From positions 27,051,530 through 27,115,529 of the forward strand of contig NC_065543.1 of the NCBI RefSeq assembly GCF_932294415.1: 64,000 nt of DNA, in the 5' to 3' direction. This document shows, one piece after another, positions 47,091-59,500 of the stretch. A program made the position numbers and the translations under genes. Numbering within the stretch: the first letter of the stretch is position 1; the number at the start of each line of letters is the position of its first letter. The notes beneath the pieces were generated by a model. The model was not told where the DNA came from. It was given only the letters and a program-made list of their open reading frames with translations, and made no database searches. Source of the stretch: Quercus robur. Lineage: Eukaryota > Streptophyta > Magnoliopsida > Fagales > Fagaceae.

Positions 47091-48537
47091 ATGGATGAAG
47101 TCCTCAGTGAATGGAAAAAACTATCCCTCACAGATGAGGAAGGTGCAAAACTTAGCCTAACAAAGTCAAAAAATCTGAAAAGAAAAGAATATGTTATTGC
47201 AGCAAAGTTCCTGACAAAACGTGCCCTGAATGTGGACGCCATTGGAAGAACTCTCAAACCATTATGGAGAGCCAGAAAAGAGTTTAAGATCAGAGAAGTA
47301 GGTGACCACACTCTGTTATTCGTTTTTGAACTGGAGACAGATGTGCAAAGAGTTCTAGCTCAAAAACCGTGGTCTTTTGATAAGCACCTTATTCTTCTAC
47401 AACGATATGACTATTCGATCCCGGCCAAACAACTACGTTTTACAAAGATAACGTTTTGGGTACAAATACATGGTTTACCTTTGAGATTGTTAGACCCTGA
47501 GAGAGCCATTGAACTAGGGGAAACACTTGGAGAAGTGGTAACTGACGAAGCAGAAAAGGAGATGGTGGGTGGAGATTTTGTACGTGTGAGGGTAAGAATA
47601 GATGTCTCAAAGCCATTGAGCAAAGGTCGAAGAGTTGTTCTGGATGAGGGAACTGAGACTTAGGTCTCTTTTAAATATGAGAAGCTCTCCAACTTTTGTT
47701 ACTGGTGTGGCTTGGTAACACACGATGAGAAAGAATGTGAAAAATGGCTAGCCGGGAAAGGTTCAAATCACCAGGTCCAGCTGGAATACGTTGCATGGTT
47801 ACGAGCCACTCCGTTCAATCCAAGAAGGTCCTCATACACGATGGTCTTGGGAATGGGTGATGGGCTTGGTGGAGTGACGGAGAAGACGTCTGAATAGAAG
47901 AATGGAGTAGCGATGGAGATTCCGTTGGTGGCTTCACAGGGCGGACCTTCTCCGGCAAGGGTCAGTAACAGTCATTCCAACGTGGATAGTCCTCGTGCCT
48001 CTCACATGGAAACAGCGGATATTGTGGAAGATTCTATGCGGAATTCCAGCCCATCATTATCACCAATTATACGGGTAATTAATTCCACCCCAAATTCCGC
48101 CCCATCAAATAACCGTTCACATGATTTTGAAAATCAGATTGAAGAAATTGATTTGGCATTGAATATGTTTGACTCTCACTCAATCTCTACAACTGTCAAG
48201 CCAACTGTTATCCCCTCACACTCATAACTCGGTGCAAACAATTCTGAAATAAATGCAGATATTTTAGGATCGAATGCACTTAGTAACCCCCCCCCCCCAC
48301 GTGACCAACCATGCTACCCCACTTGACACCACTACCATACGCACGTGGAAGAGAATGGCTCGAAACATTATGCCACCTGAAAGCTTTACCCAACACTCTG
48401 TTTTAAACAAAAGAAACAGAGAGATTGACGAGGAAGCCCATCCTGAGTTACCAAAGAAGAAAGTCTTGGTTTCAAAAGATGAGAACACAGAAACTTCAAT
48501 GGCGGAGGCTGCTATGCAGTCCCGCCAAGAACCATGA
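47091..48537 (+). pseudogene. LINE ORF1 (RNA-binding, DUF4283 plus zinc knuckle)
   Basis: ATG at 47091 (MDEVLSEWKKLSLTDEE). A DUF4283-type domain covers about 47160-47620 (FVFELETDVQRVLAQKPWSF, TKITFWVQIHGLPL), followed by a CCHC knuckle near 47695-47745 (FCYWCGLVTHDEKEC). The C-terminal part is Ser/Pro/Asn-rich and low in conservation. The protein binds LINE RNA. Lesions: TAG at 47661, TAG at 47895, and a shift at the C run near 48288-48298, after which the frame continues to the TGA at 48535. Confidence 0.85.
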
Positions 48538-51500
48538 GCATCATTGTTTGGAACTGCCGCGGGCTTGGGAACCCACGGACAGGAACAGAGCTTGAAGTAG
48601 TGACTCGAGCAAAAGACCCCTCCGTTCTGTTTATAGCCGAAATGTGGGCGGATGAAGCAAGGTTGAAAGAGATCAAACGGAAAATTGAATTTGATAATTT
48701 ATTTTTTGTAGAAAGAAATAACAGGGGGGGAGGTCTAGCACTCTTTTGGCGAAACTCAGTAGACTTGCATGTCGATTCTTTCTCGCCAAATCATATAGAT
48801 TCCATCATCAATAAAGGGAAGGAGGAAGCATGGCGTTTCACAGGCTTTTATGGCGAACCTGTGACGCATAAACGAATTGACTCGTGGAATAAGCTTCGAC
48901 AACTTCACAGAAAGTTTAATATCCCTTGGTTGTGTGCCGGGGATTTCAATGAGATTATGAGAAGCTCTGAAAAATTGGGCGGAAGCAGCAGGAACCAATC
49001 ACAGATGCAACTGTTTCGGGATGTAGCAGATGAGTGTGGCTTTATTGACCTCGGTTTTACAGGGCCCTGGTACACATGGCAAAAACATTTTTTGGCAGGC
49101 CATTCATTATGGGAAAGACTTGATCGGGCCTTGGCTACTAACGATTGGTTTTTAAGATTTGCAGGTACAAAAGTCCACCACCTCAAGTCAGATTCTTCAA
49201 ACCATTGCCCAATATGGATAGATATGGCGGGCCTAGAACTTCAATGTGCAAAAAAACCATTTCGGTTTGAAGAGGCGTGGTTGTCGGACCATACATGTTC
49301 AGAAGTTGTTGAAGCTAGTTGGGAAGAAAGGGGAGTGGATGATCCAGCAACAAAAGTCATTAGAAAAATTGAAAGGTGTGGCCGAGAACTAAAAAGATGG
49401 GAGAGGGACCACTTCGGCAACATTAGAAATACCTTGAAGAAAAAGAGGAAAGAGTTTACTGAAGCTGAGAAGGAGGCGATGCGCACTGGACAAAACTTCA
49501 AAATTCAAAGATTAAAGAGTGAGATTACAGAGTTGATGGACAAGGAAAATAGGCTATGGTTCCAAAGATCAAAGGTCCTATGGGCTACTCAGGGTGACCG
49601 AAACTCAAAGTATTTTCACAGCCGGGCTACTTAACGAAGGCGAAAAAATACCATCCAGAAGCTTCGGTCAACAAATGGGCAATGGAGCTCAAGCAATGAT
49701 GAGGTAGCCGAGATACTCATTGGCTATTTCCAAGACTTATATACATCTGTAAATCAAGTTTCATGTGATGCAGCCACAGAGTCTATTGAGAAGGTGATCG
49801 ATTCAAATTTGAACAATCAGTTGGCGCAAGAATTTATTGCATGGGAAGTTCAGAAAGCAATTAAAGAAATGACACCTCTCAAAGCCCCTAGACCAGACGG
49901 AATGCCTCCTTTGTTTTACCAACACTACTGGGGTACAATTGGTAATGACGTTACTCAATCAGTGTTACATTTTCTTAATTCTGCTTGTCTCCCTGATAAT
50001 CTCAACCACACTTTTATTACACTCATCCCAAAAAAAAAAACTCCCCCGAATATGCTTCTGATTTTAGACCCATTAGCCTTTGTAATGTTTTATACAAAAT
50101 ATTTTCAAAGGTCTTGGCAAATAGAATAAAGAAAATTCTCCCAATGATCATCTCTGAACATCAAAGTGCCTTTACAAAAAGCAGACTAATTTCTGATAAT
50201 ATTCTAGTTGCTTTTGAATCTCTCCATAGTATGCAGAAACATGTGGGCAAGGAAGACTATATGGCTATCAAATTAGACATGAGCAAAGCCTTTGACAAGG
50301 TGAAATGGTCGTATCTTGAATCAGTCATGAGAAGAGTGGGCTTTACTGAAAGATGGATTAAACTTATGATGCTTTGTGTCAAGACGGTCTCTTATTCCAT
50401 TTTGGTGAATGGAGAGCCAAAAGGGATGATAAAACCTACTCGAGGTATCCGTCAAGGAGATCCACTGTCACCATTCCTTTTTTTGCTTTGCACGGAAGGC
50501 TTAAACGGCCTCATCACTAAGGCAGAGGAGAAAGGTGATATTAAGGGTTATGCCCTATGCAGAAATAGTCCAAGACTAACCCATCTCTTTTTTGCAGATG
50601 ATAGTCTGTTATTTTGTAGGGCAACAATCCAGGAATGCCAACAAGTTCTGGATATACTTGAACTTTATGGAAGATGTTCGGGTCAACAAATCAATAAAGC
50701 AAAAACTACCATCTTTTTCAGTAGGTCCACATCTGAGGAAGTCAAAAATCATATCAAATCTGCCTTGGAAGTACCAGAAATCTTACAATACGAGAAGTAT
50801 TTGGGATTACCATCATTGGTGGGAAAAAACAAAAAGGCTAGCTTTAACTACATTAAGGAGAGAGTATGGAAAAAAATTCAAGGGTGGAAGGAAAAGCTTC
50901 TGTCTCAAGCGAGTAGAGAGATCCTTATCAAGGCTGTGATCCAAGCAATACCAACCTACACAATGAGTTGCTTCAAGCTTCCTTTAGGACTTTGTGGAGA
51001 TATTGAGAGCCTCATAAGAAAGTTTTGGTGGGGCCAAAAAGGTGATAGAAGAAAAGTACATTGGGTCAAGTGGGACACCCTTTGTAAACCAAAATTGGAA
51101 GGGGGTATGGGATTCAAAGACTTGGCAAACTTCAATGATGCCCTTCTAGCAAAACAAGCTTGGCGATTACTTCACCAAAAAAACTCTCTTCTTTATAGAC
51201 TTTTTAAGGCGAGGTTTTTTCCAAATTGTTCTATCCTAGAAGCTTCTTACTCAAGTTCGGGGTCTTATGCTTGGCATAGCATACTAAAAGGAAGAGATTT
51301 ATTGTTGAAGGGAGCACGGTGGAGAGTGGGATGTGGAGATGCTATTAGTGTGTGGAATGATGCTTGGTTGCCTTCTAACACTCATCCGAGAATTGAATCA
51401 CAAGTGGTAAGTGGTTTTGAGGAGATGAAAGTTTCTGCACTCATAGACCCAATCACAAAGAAATGGGATCCTAATATGTTGAATGGACTTTTCACCCCAC

Positions 51501-52570
51501 TGGAAGCAGAGTTGATTTTAAGTATCCCATTATGTCCAAATGTAGTGGAGGATATTGTTGTGTGGCCGTTAACTCCATCAGAAACTTATACAGTAAGATC
51601 GGGTACAAGGTTCCTCACAACAGACCATGCACCAATCCCACAAGATATTCCAGTACAGCCAGGTAATGAAGTGTGGAAATTAATCTGGAGTCTCAATGTG
51701 CAAAGCAAAGTCCGAAACTTCCTTCGGAGGACCTGCCACAATGCCTTACCAGTGAAACAAAATCTGAAACGAAGGCATATTATAAATGAAGATGTCTGCG
51801 AACTGTGCAAACAAGAGACCGAATCGGTTTTCCATGCACTCTGGGGTTGCACACAACTTACACAGGTGTGGGGTTCTTTACCAACCTTTTCGTTTAGGCA
51901 GATGAAGGTGTTTTCTTCCATTCAAGAAGTGCTCCTGTACACGGACAAAGAAGAGAAAAAACCAGAGCTGTTGGCATTAGTAATGTGGACTATTTGGCAT
52001 CGCAGAAACCAGGTCCGCACCTCTCCAAAGGAATTTCCACTAGCTCAGGTCGCACCAACAGCAACTCAAGCTTTGGAAGTCTTTCAACATGCTAACTTAG
52101 ATGCTGCCACACACTTTAGTGATCCTCATCGTTCGCGGGATCGATGGTCACCACCGGCGGAAGGAGAAATCAAAATTAATTTTGATGGAGCCCAATTTAG
52201 AGATATGGGCAAAGCAGGATTGGGTGTTGTTATCCGGAACAGCAGAGGACAAGCTCTGGCTTCTCTCTCGGAGCAAGCAAATCTTCCCTACTCTCTAGAC
52301 ATTACAGAAGCTTTGGCAGCTGCTAGAGCTATTTCTTTTGCACGGGAGCTCGGCTTCACTTCATTCATTTTAGAGGGAGACTCCGCAAATATTATTAAAA
52401 CACTAAAGTCTGAAGAAGCATCTCTATCCTCCTTTGGTCATATTCTCAGCTCAGCGAAATCCATGATGGCAGATGGCAATATTAGATTCTCGCATGTGGG
52501 TCGAATAGGTAATATGGTAGCACATAAACTAGCTCAACATGCTAGACATGTTAGGGGTTTTTCGGTATGA
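48534..52570 (+). pseudogene. LINE ORF2: endonuclease, reverse transcriptase, zf-RVT, RNase H
   Basis: ATG 48534 (MSIIVWNCRGLGNPRT). The AP-type endonuclease spans 48534-49220 with WNCRG, LFIAEMW, GDFNEI and SSNHCPI. The reverse transcriptase spans about 49800-50800 (KAPRPDGMPP, LDMSKAFDKVKW, GIRQGDPLSPFLF and catalytic FFADD near 50589-50603). A zf-RVT domain lies near 51670-51860 (CELCKQETESVFHALWGC). A C-terminal RNase H spans 52165-52560 (INFDGAQF, ITEALAAARA, LEGDSANII). The enzyme nicks target DNA and primes cDNA there. Lesions: TAA at 49632 (likely CAA to TAA) and a one-base shift in the A run at about 50031-50040. The remaining frame of 818 codons is open. Confidence 0.93.
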
Positions 52571-52691
52571 ACGGAAAATGTCCCTCCACACCTTTCTCAT
52601 GTACTTTGTGCCGATCACGGCTGATTTGTTTCTTCTACCTTAATAAAGTTCAGGTTCTTGTTTCTCAAAAGAAAAAATATTTGATCTTGTA

Positions 52692-53940
52692 CATTGAAAA
52701 GCAAACTTTTACGACATATAATACAAAATCAATCAATTATAAATTTTACAATTTAATAAGAGGTCAAATTTCATTTTGATAGATACTAAATGATTGAGTC
52801 AAATATTAAGAAACAATTATTATTATTATTATTATTATTATTTTCTTTTAAATTTTATTAATATTAAATTAAATAGATGCTATGTTTATTTTTAAAATAT
52901 TAATTTAATTTCAAAATATAGTATATTTATATGCTTTGGTCTTCCTCCTCATTTGACGAACCGTTGGCAAGTCGGGTCGTGTGGCCTTGAGTTTAACTGG
53001 CTGGCAGCAACATGGCCCATGGCAATGCTTTTATATTAAGTAACAGTCACACTCACACTCACACTCACACTCACACCAATCGGTCCCTAATTTCCCAAAT
53101 ATGCCACCATCATCACTCCATCACTTTATCTCTTGTTATTGTTATCCATTCCCTGCCGACAACGAAAAACACACAAACCAGGGTGTTTAGTTTAGCAATT
53201 TTTATTGCTCAATTTTTTGGGCTCGTTTGGTAATATTATTCTAATAATATTGTTTAAATATTATGAAAATATATATAGGTAAAAAAGTGCTATGGAAATA
53301 TGTATTGTGTTGTTTAAACAACGAAAACTATTGTTTAAACAACACAACCAAACAGGGTCCCAATTTTCATCACTCAAAACCCAAATTTCTTGAGCCCCAT
53401 ATCAAGTTCTCATATTTGGCTTAGTGTTTTTTTTTTTTTTTTTTTTTTTTTCCTTGGTTCTCATAACCAATTACTCAAAAAAAAAAAAAGTTACAATTAT
53501 GAAAACCAAAAACACATTAAGATTTCATTTCATGGTGGATAACAACCTAGCTAAGACTCTATCCCACTTTTTGCTCCAATGCACCCCTAAACTTTTACAA
53601 ACTTATAGTCAATAACCTAATTAAATCCAATTTATCATATAACTTTCTACCATTTAGAATTACAGCCTAGTTGGTAATTTCATTTTACCATTAAGTTAAG
53701 ACATTAGTTGATTTTTGGTGTAGGGATGTTCGAACCAAAAATCTCTTATTTGACCCAAAAAAAAAAAAACTTTATTAGTTGAACTAATTAGAACCTATCA
53801 CTTTCTACCATTCAAATGAATGTTAAAGTTAAATGAATCTTGGAGTACTAAATTAAGTTGCAATTTACAATTAAACAAAAATGAAATTTAAAAATTTTAA
53901 AAAAAAAAAAGAAAAAGAAAAAAAATATAGATTTACGCTT
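52692..53940. other. Spacer with microsatellites
   Basis: (ATT)n at about 52817-52842, a (CACACT)n run at 53047-53078, and T/A runs at 53428-53450 and 53478-53490. The piece 53215-53500 (ctcgtttggtaata, aaaaccaaaaacaca) resembles the MITE type seen at 29815-30478. No gene is supported. Confidence 0.5.
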
Positions 53941-53951
53941 TCGACCTAAGA

Positions 53952-54799
53952 GCATTAGCATTGATAGTGCTAAAATTTTAGTTTTTAACATTTCAAAAAG
54001 CCACTTTTTCTATTCTAACACCTCATTTTATAATGCACCGAACATCAATGGTTCTATTTTTTTAGCACCTCATTTAAATATTATTATTTTTATTCTTTCT
54101 TGTCTCTTTCTCTCTCATCCACTCCGTCTCTCTCCCTTCTCTTCTCTAAAGCAAACCCACACCCATAACACAAATGCAACCTTCCAATGACACCCACCCA
54201 AAATCAACATAAACACCTATAGTCTATCAATTGCTAAGATTCGGTGAGTTTTACTCAAATTCGGCAAAGATCCGGTGTTATTCTGCTCAGATCCAATGAG
54301 TTATGCTCAAATCCGGCAAAGATCCAACGAAAAAATGCAGATCACTGCTGATTGGAACCTTCGGCAACATCTTTGTTGGCTTCGACCGACCCAACTGCCG
54401 ACTAGCCGAGTTCGATCAGATTTGATTTGTGGGTTTTCTCGGTTGGCGATGGGTCTTCTTTCCAGCAACCCAATGTCATTGAGTCCACTATAGGTTGGGC
54501 ACATACCCGACCCGTGGATACCCTTACCTACATCAATTCTCTTTTTTTTTTTCCTTCAGCCAAATACTATTCATTTTTTTATTAATTTCTTTCTCACTTC
54601 CTCTTTCTTCCTCTCTGCCACAAAACCCAACAAAAGGCATAAAATAATATATATTTTTGTCCCTTTTTGCTATAGTGAGCTGCTAGTCTTGGCAGTTCAT
54701 TGTAGCAAGTTGCCAAAAAAAATATTTGGCATTGACACCATTGATGTAGGGCTCTTTTTGGTGTTTGAGGTGCTAAAATAGCTAACCAATGCTGATACT
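53952..54799. mobile_element. MITE-like element (gagcattagcattg ends)
   Basis: Left end gagcattagcattgatagtgctaa (in two pieces) and right end ttagctat..ccaatgctgatactc are imperfect inverted repeats. The middle contains two tandem variants of tcaaatccggcaaagatcc. I could not confirm a target duplication. Non-coding. Confidence 0.42.
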
Positions 54800-55109
54800 C
54801 AAATGATACCTAAATAAATAAAATATCCTTACAAACTTTAAGATTAAATAGCCCAGTTCATCCTCTTCCCCAGAAAAATAAATAAATAGAAAAAAAAAAG
54901 TCATATATGGGGGATTAAATGCCATCTCAGATTCTCATCCGCATGCTTGTCCCTCACCATCACAAAACTCTCTAAATTTAGTGATGAATTTTCTAAAAAT
55001 TCATAAAAATATGTTGTGAAATAAATGGAAAAATACAAACCATATGTTTGGAATTGGTGGCGGATATATTCTTCAAGTGAATCAATTCTCTCTCAAGGTC
55101 AAGGTCATA

Positions 55110-55341
55110 AACCCATTGGGTCTACTGGTGGAAGATGTGAAAGTTTACTTAAACCATTTTCAAAGAGTGTTGTCTTCTCATATAAAGAGAAACAGTAATA
55201 GTGTAGCTTATTGTTAGGCAAAACATGCTATAAGCATACCAAGTTTACAAGTATGGATGGAAGATGTACCTTCTCATATTATTTCATTTTTAGATTTGTA
55301 TGTAACTTATTTACATTAATAAAAGTACTTAAATTCTTTCT

Positions 55342-55392
<51 letters not shown>

Positions 55393-55407
55393 AGAAGAAG
55401 AAAGGAT
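55110..55407 (+). mobile_element. 5'-truncated LINE tail with long poly-A
   Basis: The plus strand encodes a short, decayed end of LINE RNase H (KRNSNSVAY, LQVWMEDVPSH-like), then a 3' UTR (aataaaagtactt) and about 50 A ending in gaagaagaagaaagg. It is flanked by ggtcaaggtcata at 55097-55109 and 55408-55420 (13 of 13). A short, dead-on-arrival L1 copy. Confidence 0.88.
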
Positions 55408-55420
55408 GGTCAAGGTCATA

Positions 55421-56359
55421 TTCATATACGATTTGGAGCATTTTTCACTTAATTTTCTTTTTATTCTGTTTCGTTGACAACCAAACAACCATGAAAGAGA
55501 TATTTTACTTAAAAATTCAGACAATCGTTTTGGGGACAGTTTGGTTATTTCATTTCTTGTGGTGGAGTCTATCTAGATTGTGGGTCCAGGGATCGTGCAT
55601 CATGCAAAATGCATAAATTTTGAAGTCCTCAACCCCAGAACATTTAAATAAATTTATAACTTTAGGGAGTTGATCGTGTGCTTGAATAGTTTAAGGGATT
55701 AGGTGTAATCAGAATGATAGTTTAAGGTGAAAAAAAATGTAATTTGCCATTATATTAAAGATACAAATTTTTTCATTATTTGTTGAGATGACTAATTATG
55801 ACTAACGTAACATTATTTTTATATGAGCTCATTCACTTTTGTTGTACACCAATCACAACAATACAACATTGCATCTCAACAGTTCTGATAAAAATTATGA
55901 AATTTTTTGTGTGACTAAACTCATTGTTAAATTATTTACATGATTACTTTTATTTATTTATTTAAAAATATAACGTTTTAAACTTTATAATTTAGGAGTT
56001 ATAACAAATAAAATCCAAAAAATTAAAAATTAAACTTTATAGCTTTAAAAATAACAAATAAAAAATAGAACCCAAAGATTTGAAAAGTAATAATTAAACG
56101 CCCATCCTCAACCCATATTAAACTTCAAGAATAATGCAATTTCACTAATTACATGGACTGATATTTATTTTGTTATTTTTAAAACTTTGAGGTGCAAATT
56201 TTGAAACTACACAACGTTTAATTTATGACTTTTTGAAATCTCATGGTTTAATTTATTACTTTAGATACAGTAAGATTTTATTTATTACACCCTAAAGTTT
56301 TCAAAAATGTAATTTACTCAAAAGGAAATAATACCTAATGAAATAACACAACTTATTGG

Positions 56360-56404
<45 letters not shown>

Positions 56405-56579
56405 GTATGTATGTATGCATGGATGTATATGTTTGTGTTAAACATCTCATGATAAGGGTAGGGGGATTTAAACCATGAATGTCTCTCTTGGAAGTATCAA
56501 GAAGTATCCGTGTGAGTACAAACTTATTTTACATGCATAATGCAATGTAAGAACTTCAATATATGTTTGTTTTGCTTCT
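55421..56579. other. Spacer downstream of the desulfhydrase gene
   Basis: AT-rich, with a (CT)n run at about 56361-56399. The 3' UTR of the minus-strand gene must lie just below 56580. No gene is supported. Confidence 0.55.
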
Positions 56580-59500
56580 CTAAAACATTTTTCCAATACC
56601 ATCTTTCCGTGGAATGTCTTCATGGACATCCATTCGACTCCAATTCCCAACAAGTGAATTCATCTCTTCAATTTTGTCGAACAAACCCAAAAGTCCACCG
56701 GTGTGTATGAATAGGATCTTTCTGCCTTCCCACTTCTTTGGATTCTCAGTCATGTCTTTTATCATTCCATAAGCAGCTTTCCCACTAAAAGAAACGCACA
56801 ACACAAAAATTCGAGAGTTACTCAAAGCTGCCATGCTTACCCACAATGGGTGTATCAATCAAATCATAATCTCATTAAAGAAAAAATATGCATATATGGG
56901 ATCTATGGAGTACACAAAACATTATAAAATGCATAAAATGAAAGGCAACCCTACTTGGGAAACACTCGAAGAAAATATAGCCTCTAAAATTTAGAGATCA
57001 ATAAAACAAATTTGACCAGGAGAAAATAGCAGACATCCAATCATATATCGACATTAAAAACTAGGGCTTCAGTTCCAATACAGAAACTTTGATGTTCACC
57101 CTAATGCACTCATGAGTTGCATTCCAAATAACACTACCACAACGCAACCCAATGCATACTTTCTAGCATGCAAACAGATCGATCGCAATTCTAGACATCA
57201 CCCAAAATATTCTAAACAAATGAAATACCGAAGTCCATAGCTCCTGCCTCTCGGGCAACATCACAGGGGAAATGTTCCGTTCTTTTCCCACTCTACTTGC
57301 ACATGCAATACCGATCAACTAAAACCACATGATGCTTCCACATATTATCCAATGTCAAAATCTTTCCTAATGCTTTTTTCCATGCAAAGAAAGCCACTGC
57401 AGTCGATGCCTTGACCTTTCAAATACTTCTCCAAGGGAAAGTATTAACATCCTCCACTCTTAGTGCCTTATATAAGGTATTAGCTCATTTCCAAATGCAC
57501 TTTCGTATTGAAAACACTAAAAGAAAATTTTTAGTTCTTATTCTCAAAAAATAAAAATTAGTTTTCTATTGTTTTTAAAAACTGATTCTAAAAACAGTAA
57601 CCAATTAGGCTCTTAACTTCAAATTCATGGCTCCAGCCTGGTACCCAAACCACTTGGTAGAATAGAGAATATCAAGAAAACATGCCAAATTAAAATTCAA
57701 GTTCCTAATCTTTTATTGCTCTAGAAGCTTAAATTCCAATGGATAATGTCATTTGACCAATTAATACACTCCCCCACTGTTGCATCTATATTATGTGCAA
57801 TTCAAAAGAGCTCGGGCAATGCCTCCTTTAGTAAAGAATCTTTACACCATAAATCATACCAAATGAACTCCCCCCTACATCAAATCTAAGGATTAGAGAA
57901 TTTAATCCAGCCACTTCTCTAATATGTTTCCATAAGCTTTGTCCATAAGGATTGGGAACTTCTTCAGAGCACCACCTTCACCATTAAATACCCTGCTTTT
58001 TATCTACAGGCCTTTGCTAAAGATGATCCCTTCTCACACCATAACCAATTCTTGAACAGGAACTACTAAAAGCTGTTTTTTGACACCCAATACCACGTGT
58101 TGCACAGGGGAACAACTGTACTCCAATTAACTGGGTGATATTTAATTAAGTCACGAACACCTTCCCACAAAAAATCTCATTGTTGTTTCTCAAATCTATT
58201 AGTTGTACCAGGTAAAGGGAAAAGAGAAAGAAAATATGTTGGGAAGCTTTATTTATTTATTTATAAGTTATACAGACATCCAATGGCTCTTCAACCCATG
58301 ACCTCACTCTCCACCTAAAATGGAATTATGTTGCAAGCTAGACAAAGTGCTTTTGTTTAACTACATCATGAAATTAGTCGTATTTAGAGCACAAAACTCA
58401 CACTTCTTGCAGGGTTTGGAAGAGGTCATGATAGGGAGCCTTACTCCCAATTTGTTTTGGAGAGGCTAATCCCCAAACTCGAACCCACGACTTGTTCTCT
58501 TGTTGCTTCTGGTGGAAGACACTTGTCATCACACCAAGGCCCAACTTCTTCATAATCAAATAATCAAAGTATAGAATCCAAAATCAAAGAGGACCTTATC
58601 CTCATTATCATGATAATTCAACTCTTCCTACCAATCCATCCAAAATTTGTTAGGATCTTTGGCTTTGACACCAAAATAGACTTGAGACTAAAGGGCTGCA
58701 ATACCAAATCTGTCTGGAAAGCAACTTATAGGGTTTAGGACTACTTGCAAATTTGGATGTATGTTTATAGATAAATAATGCTTTTATTGATGAAGAGAAG
58801 CATTTTTTGTATACCAGCTGTATACACAAATTCTTCTAAAGAATTGTACAGGAAAAAAATAAAGAAGAATAAGTCTGAATGAAAGTCTAAAAATCTACCA
58901 GTGAATGCCTGTCACTAATTCCCATGCAATGAGACAACTCAAACAAAGATTCCAACTCAATAACTAAAGCCTCTGCTCCATTAAAAGTGCAATTATTCAT
59001 CTCCCTCCAAGGCATCCACATTAGACATAATGGGGTCCTATTCCACCCCAGATAGCTTCCATTTTTCCCAACCCAATTCCACCATCCAAAGAACAACTCT
59101 GCAATGGTCTTTGGCAACACCCAATGGACCACAAACTTAGAAAGAAGTCGATACCAGAACTCAAGAGTTACATCCCTATGCACTAACAAATGGTCCATTG
59201 TCTCACCACTAAATCTACACATGCAACACCAGTTCACCAATATGATGCCTCTGAATATGATGTCAAAAATTTTTCTGAGCTGTCCATACAAAGAAAGCTA
59301 CTTTTTTCAGAGTATTATTACACCAAACTCCCTTACATGGAAAGAACACTCTAGTGGAACCTCTTATGACCTCGTAATAACGATGCAGTTAGGAGAACTT
59401 AGGTCTAGTGTATAAGATGGATTTAAGTATAAATTCAAGCAACAAACAACATTAAAACAAAGAAGATAATAAGACTTAAGTTAGAGCAATCAAAAATCAA

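Larger units (their letters stand above)
46902..52677 (+). mobile_element. Full-length plant L1 LINE
   Basis: About 5.8 kb flanked by a perfect 14-bp duplication, tatttgatcttgta (46888-46901 and 52678-52691). It has a 5' UTR, ORF1 (47091-48537), ORF2 (48534-52570), a short 3' UTR with aataaag (near 52640) and a short A-rich tail. ORF1 and ORF2 overlap as ATGA (48534-48537). It looks full-length and only lightly damaged: two stops and one frameshift in ORF1, one stop and one frameshift in ORF2. The perfect TSD and long frames indicate a young insertion. Confidence 0.95.

Noticed and set aside
47027-47311. Antisense frames over LINE ORF1 and ORF2 (also 48905-49186, 51586-51921)
   Set aside because: Shadows of the LINE coding sequence.
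54275-54504. Frames on both strands in the gagcattagc MITE
   Set aside because: Low conservation and lying inside a non-coding MITE with internal repeats.
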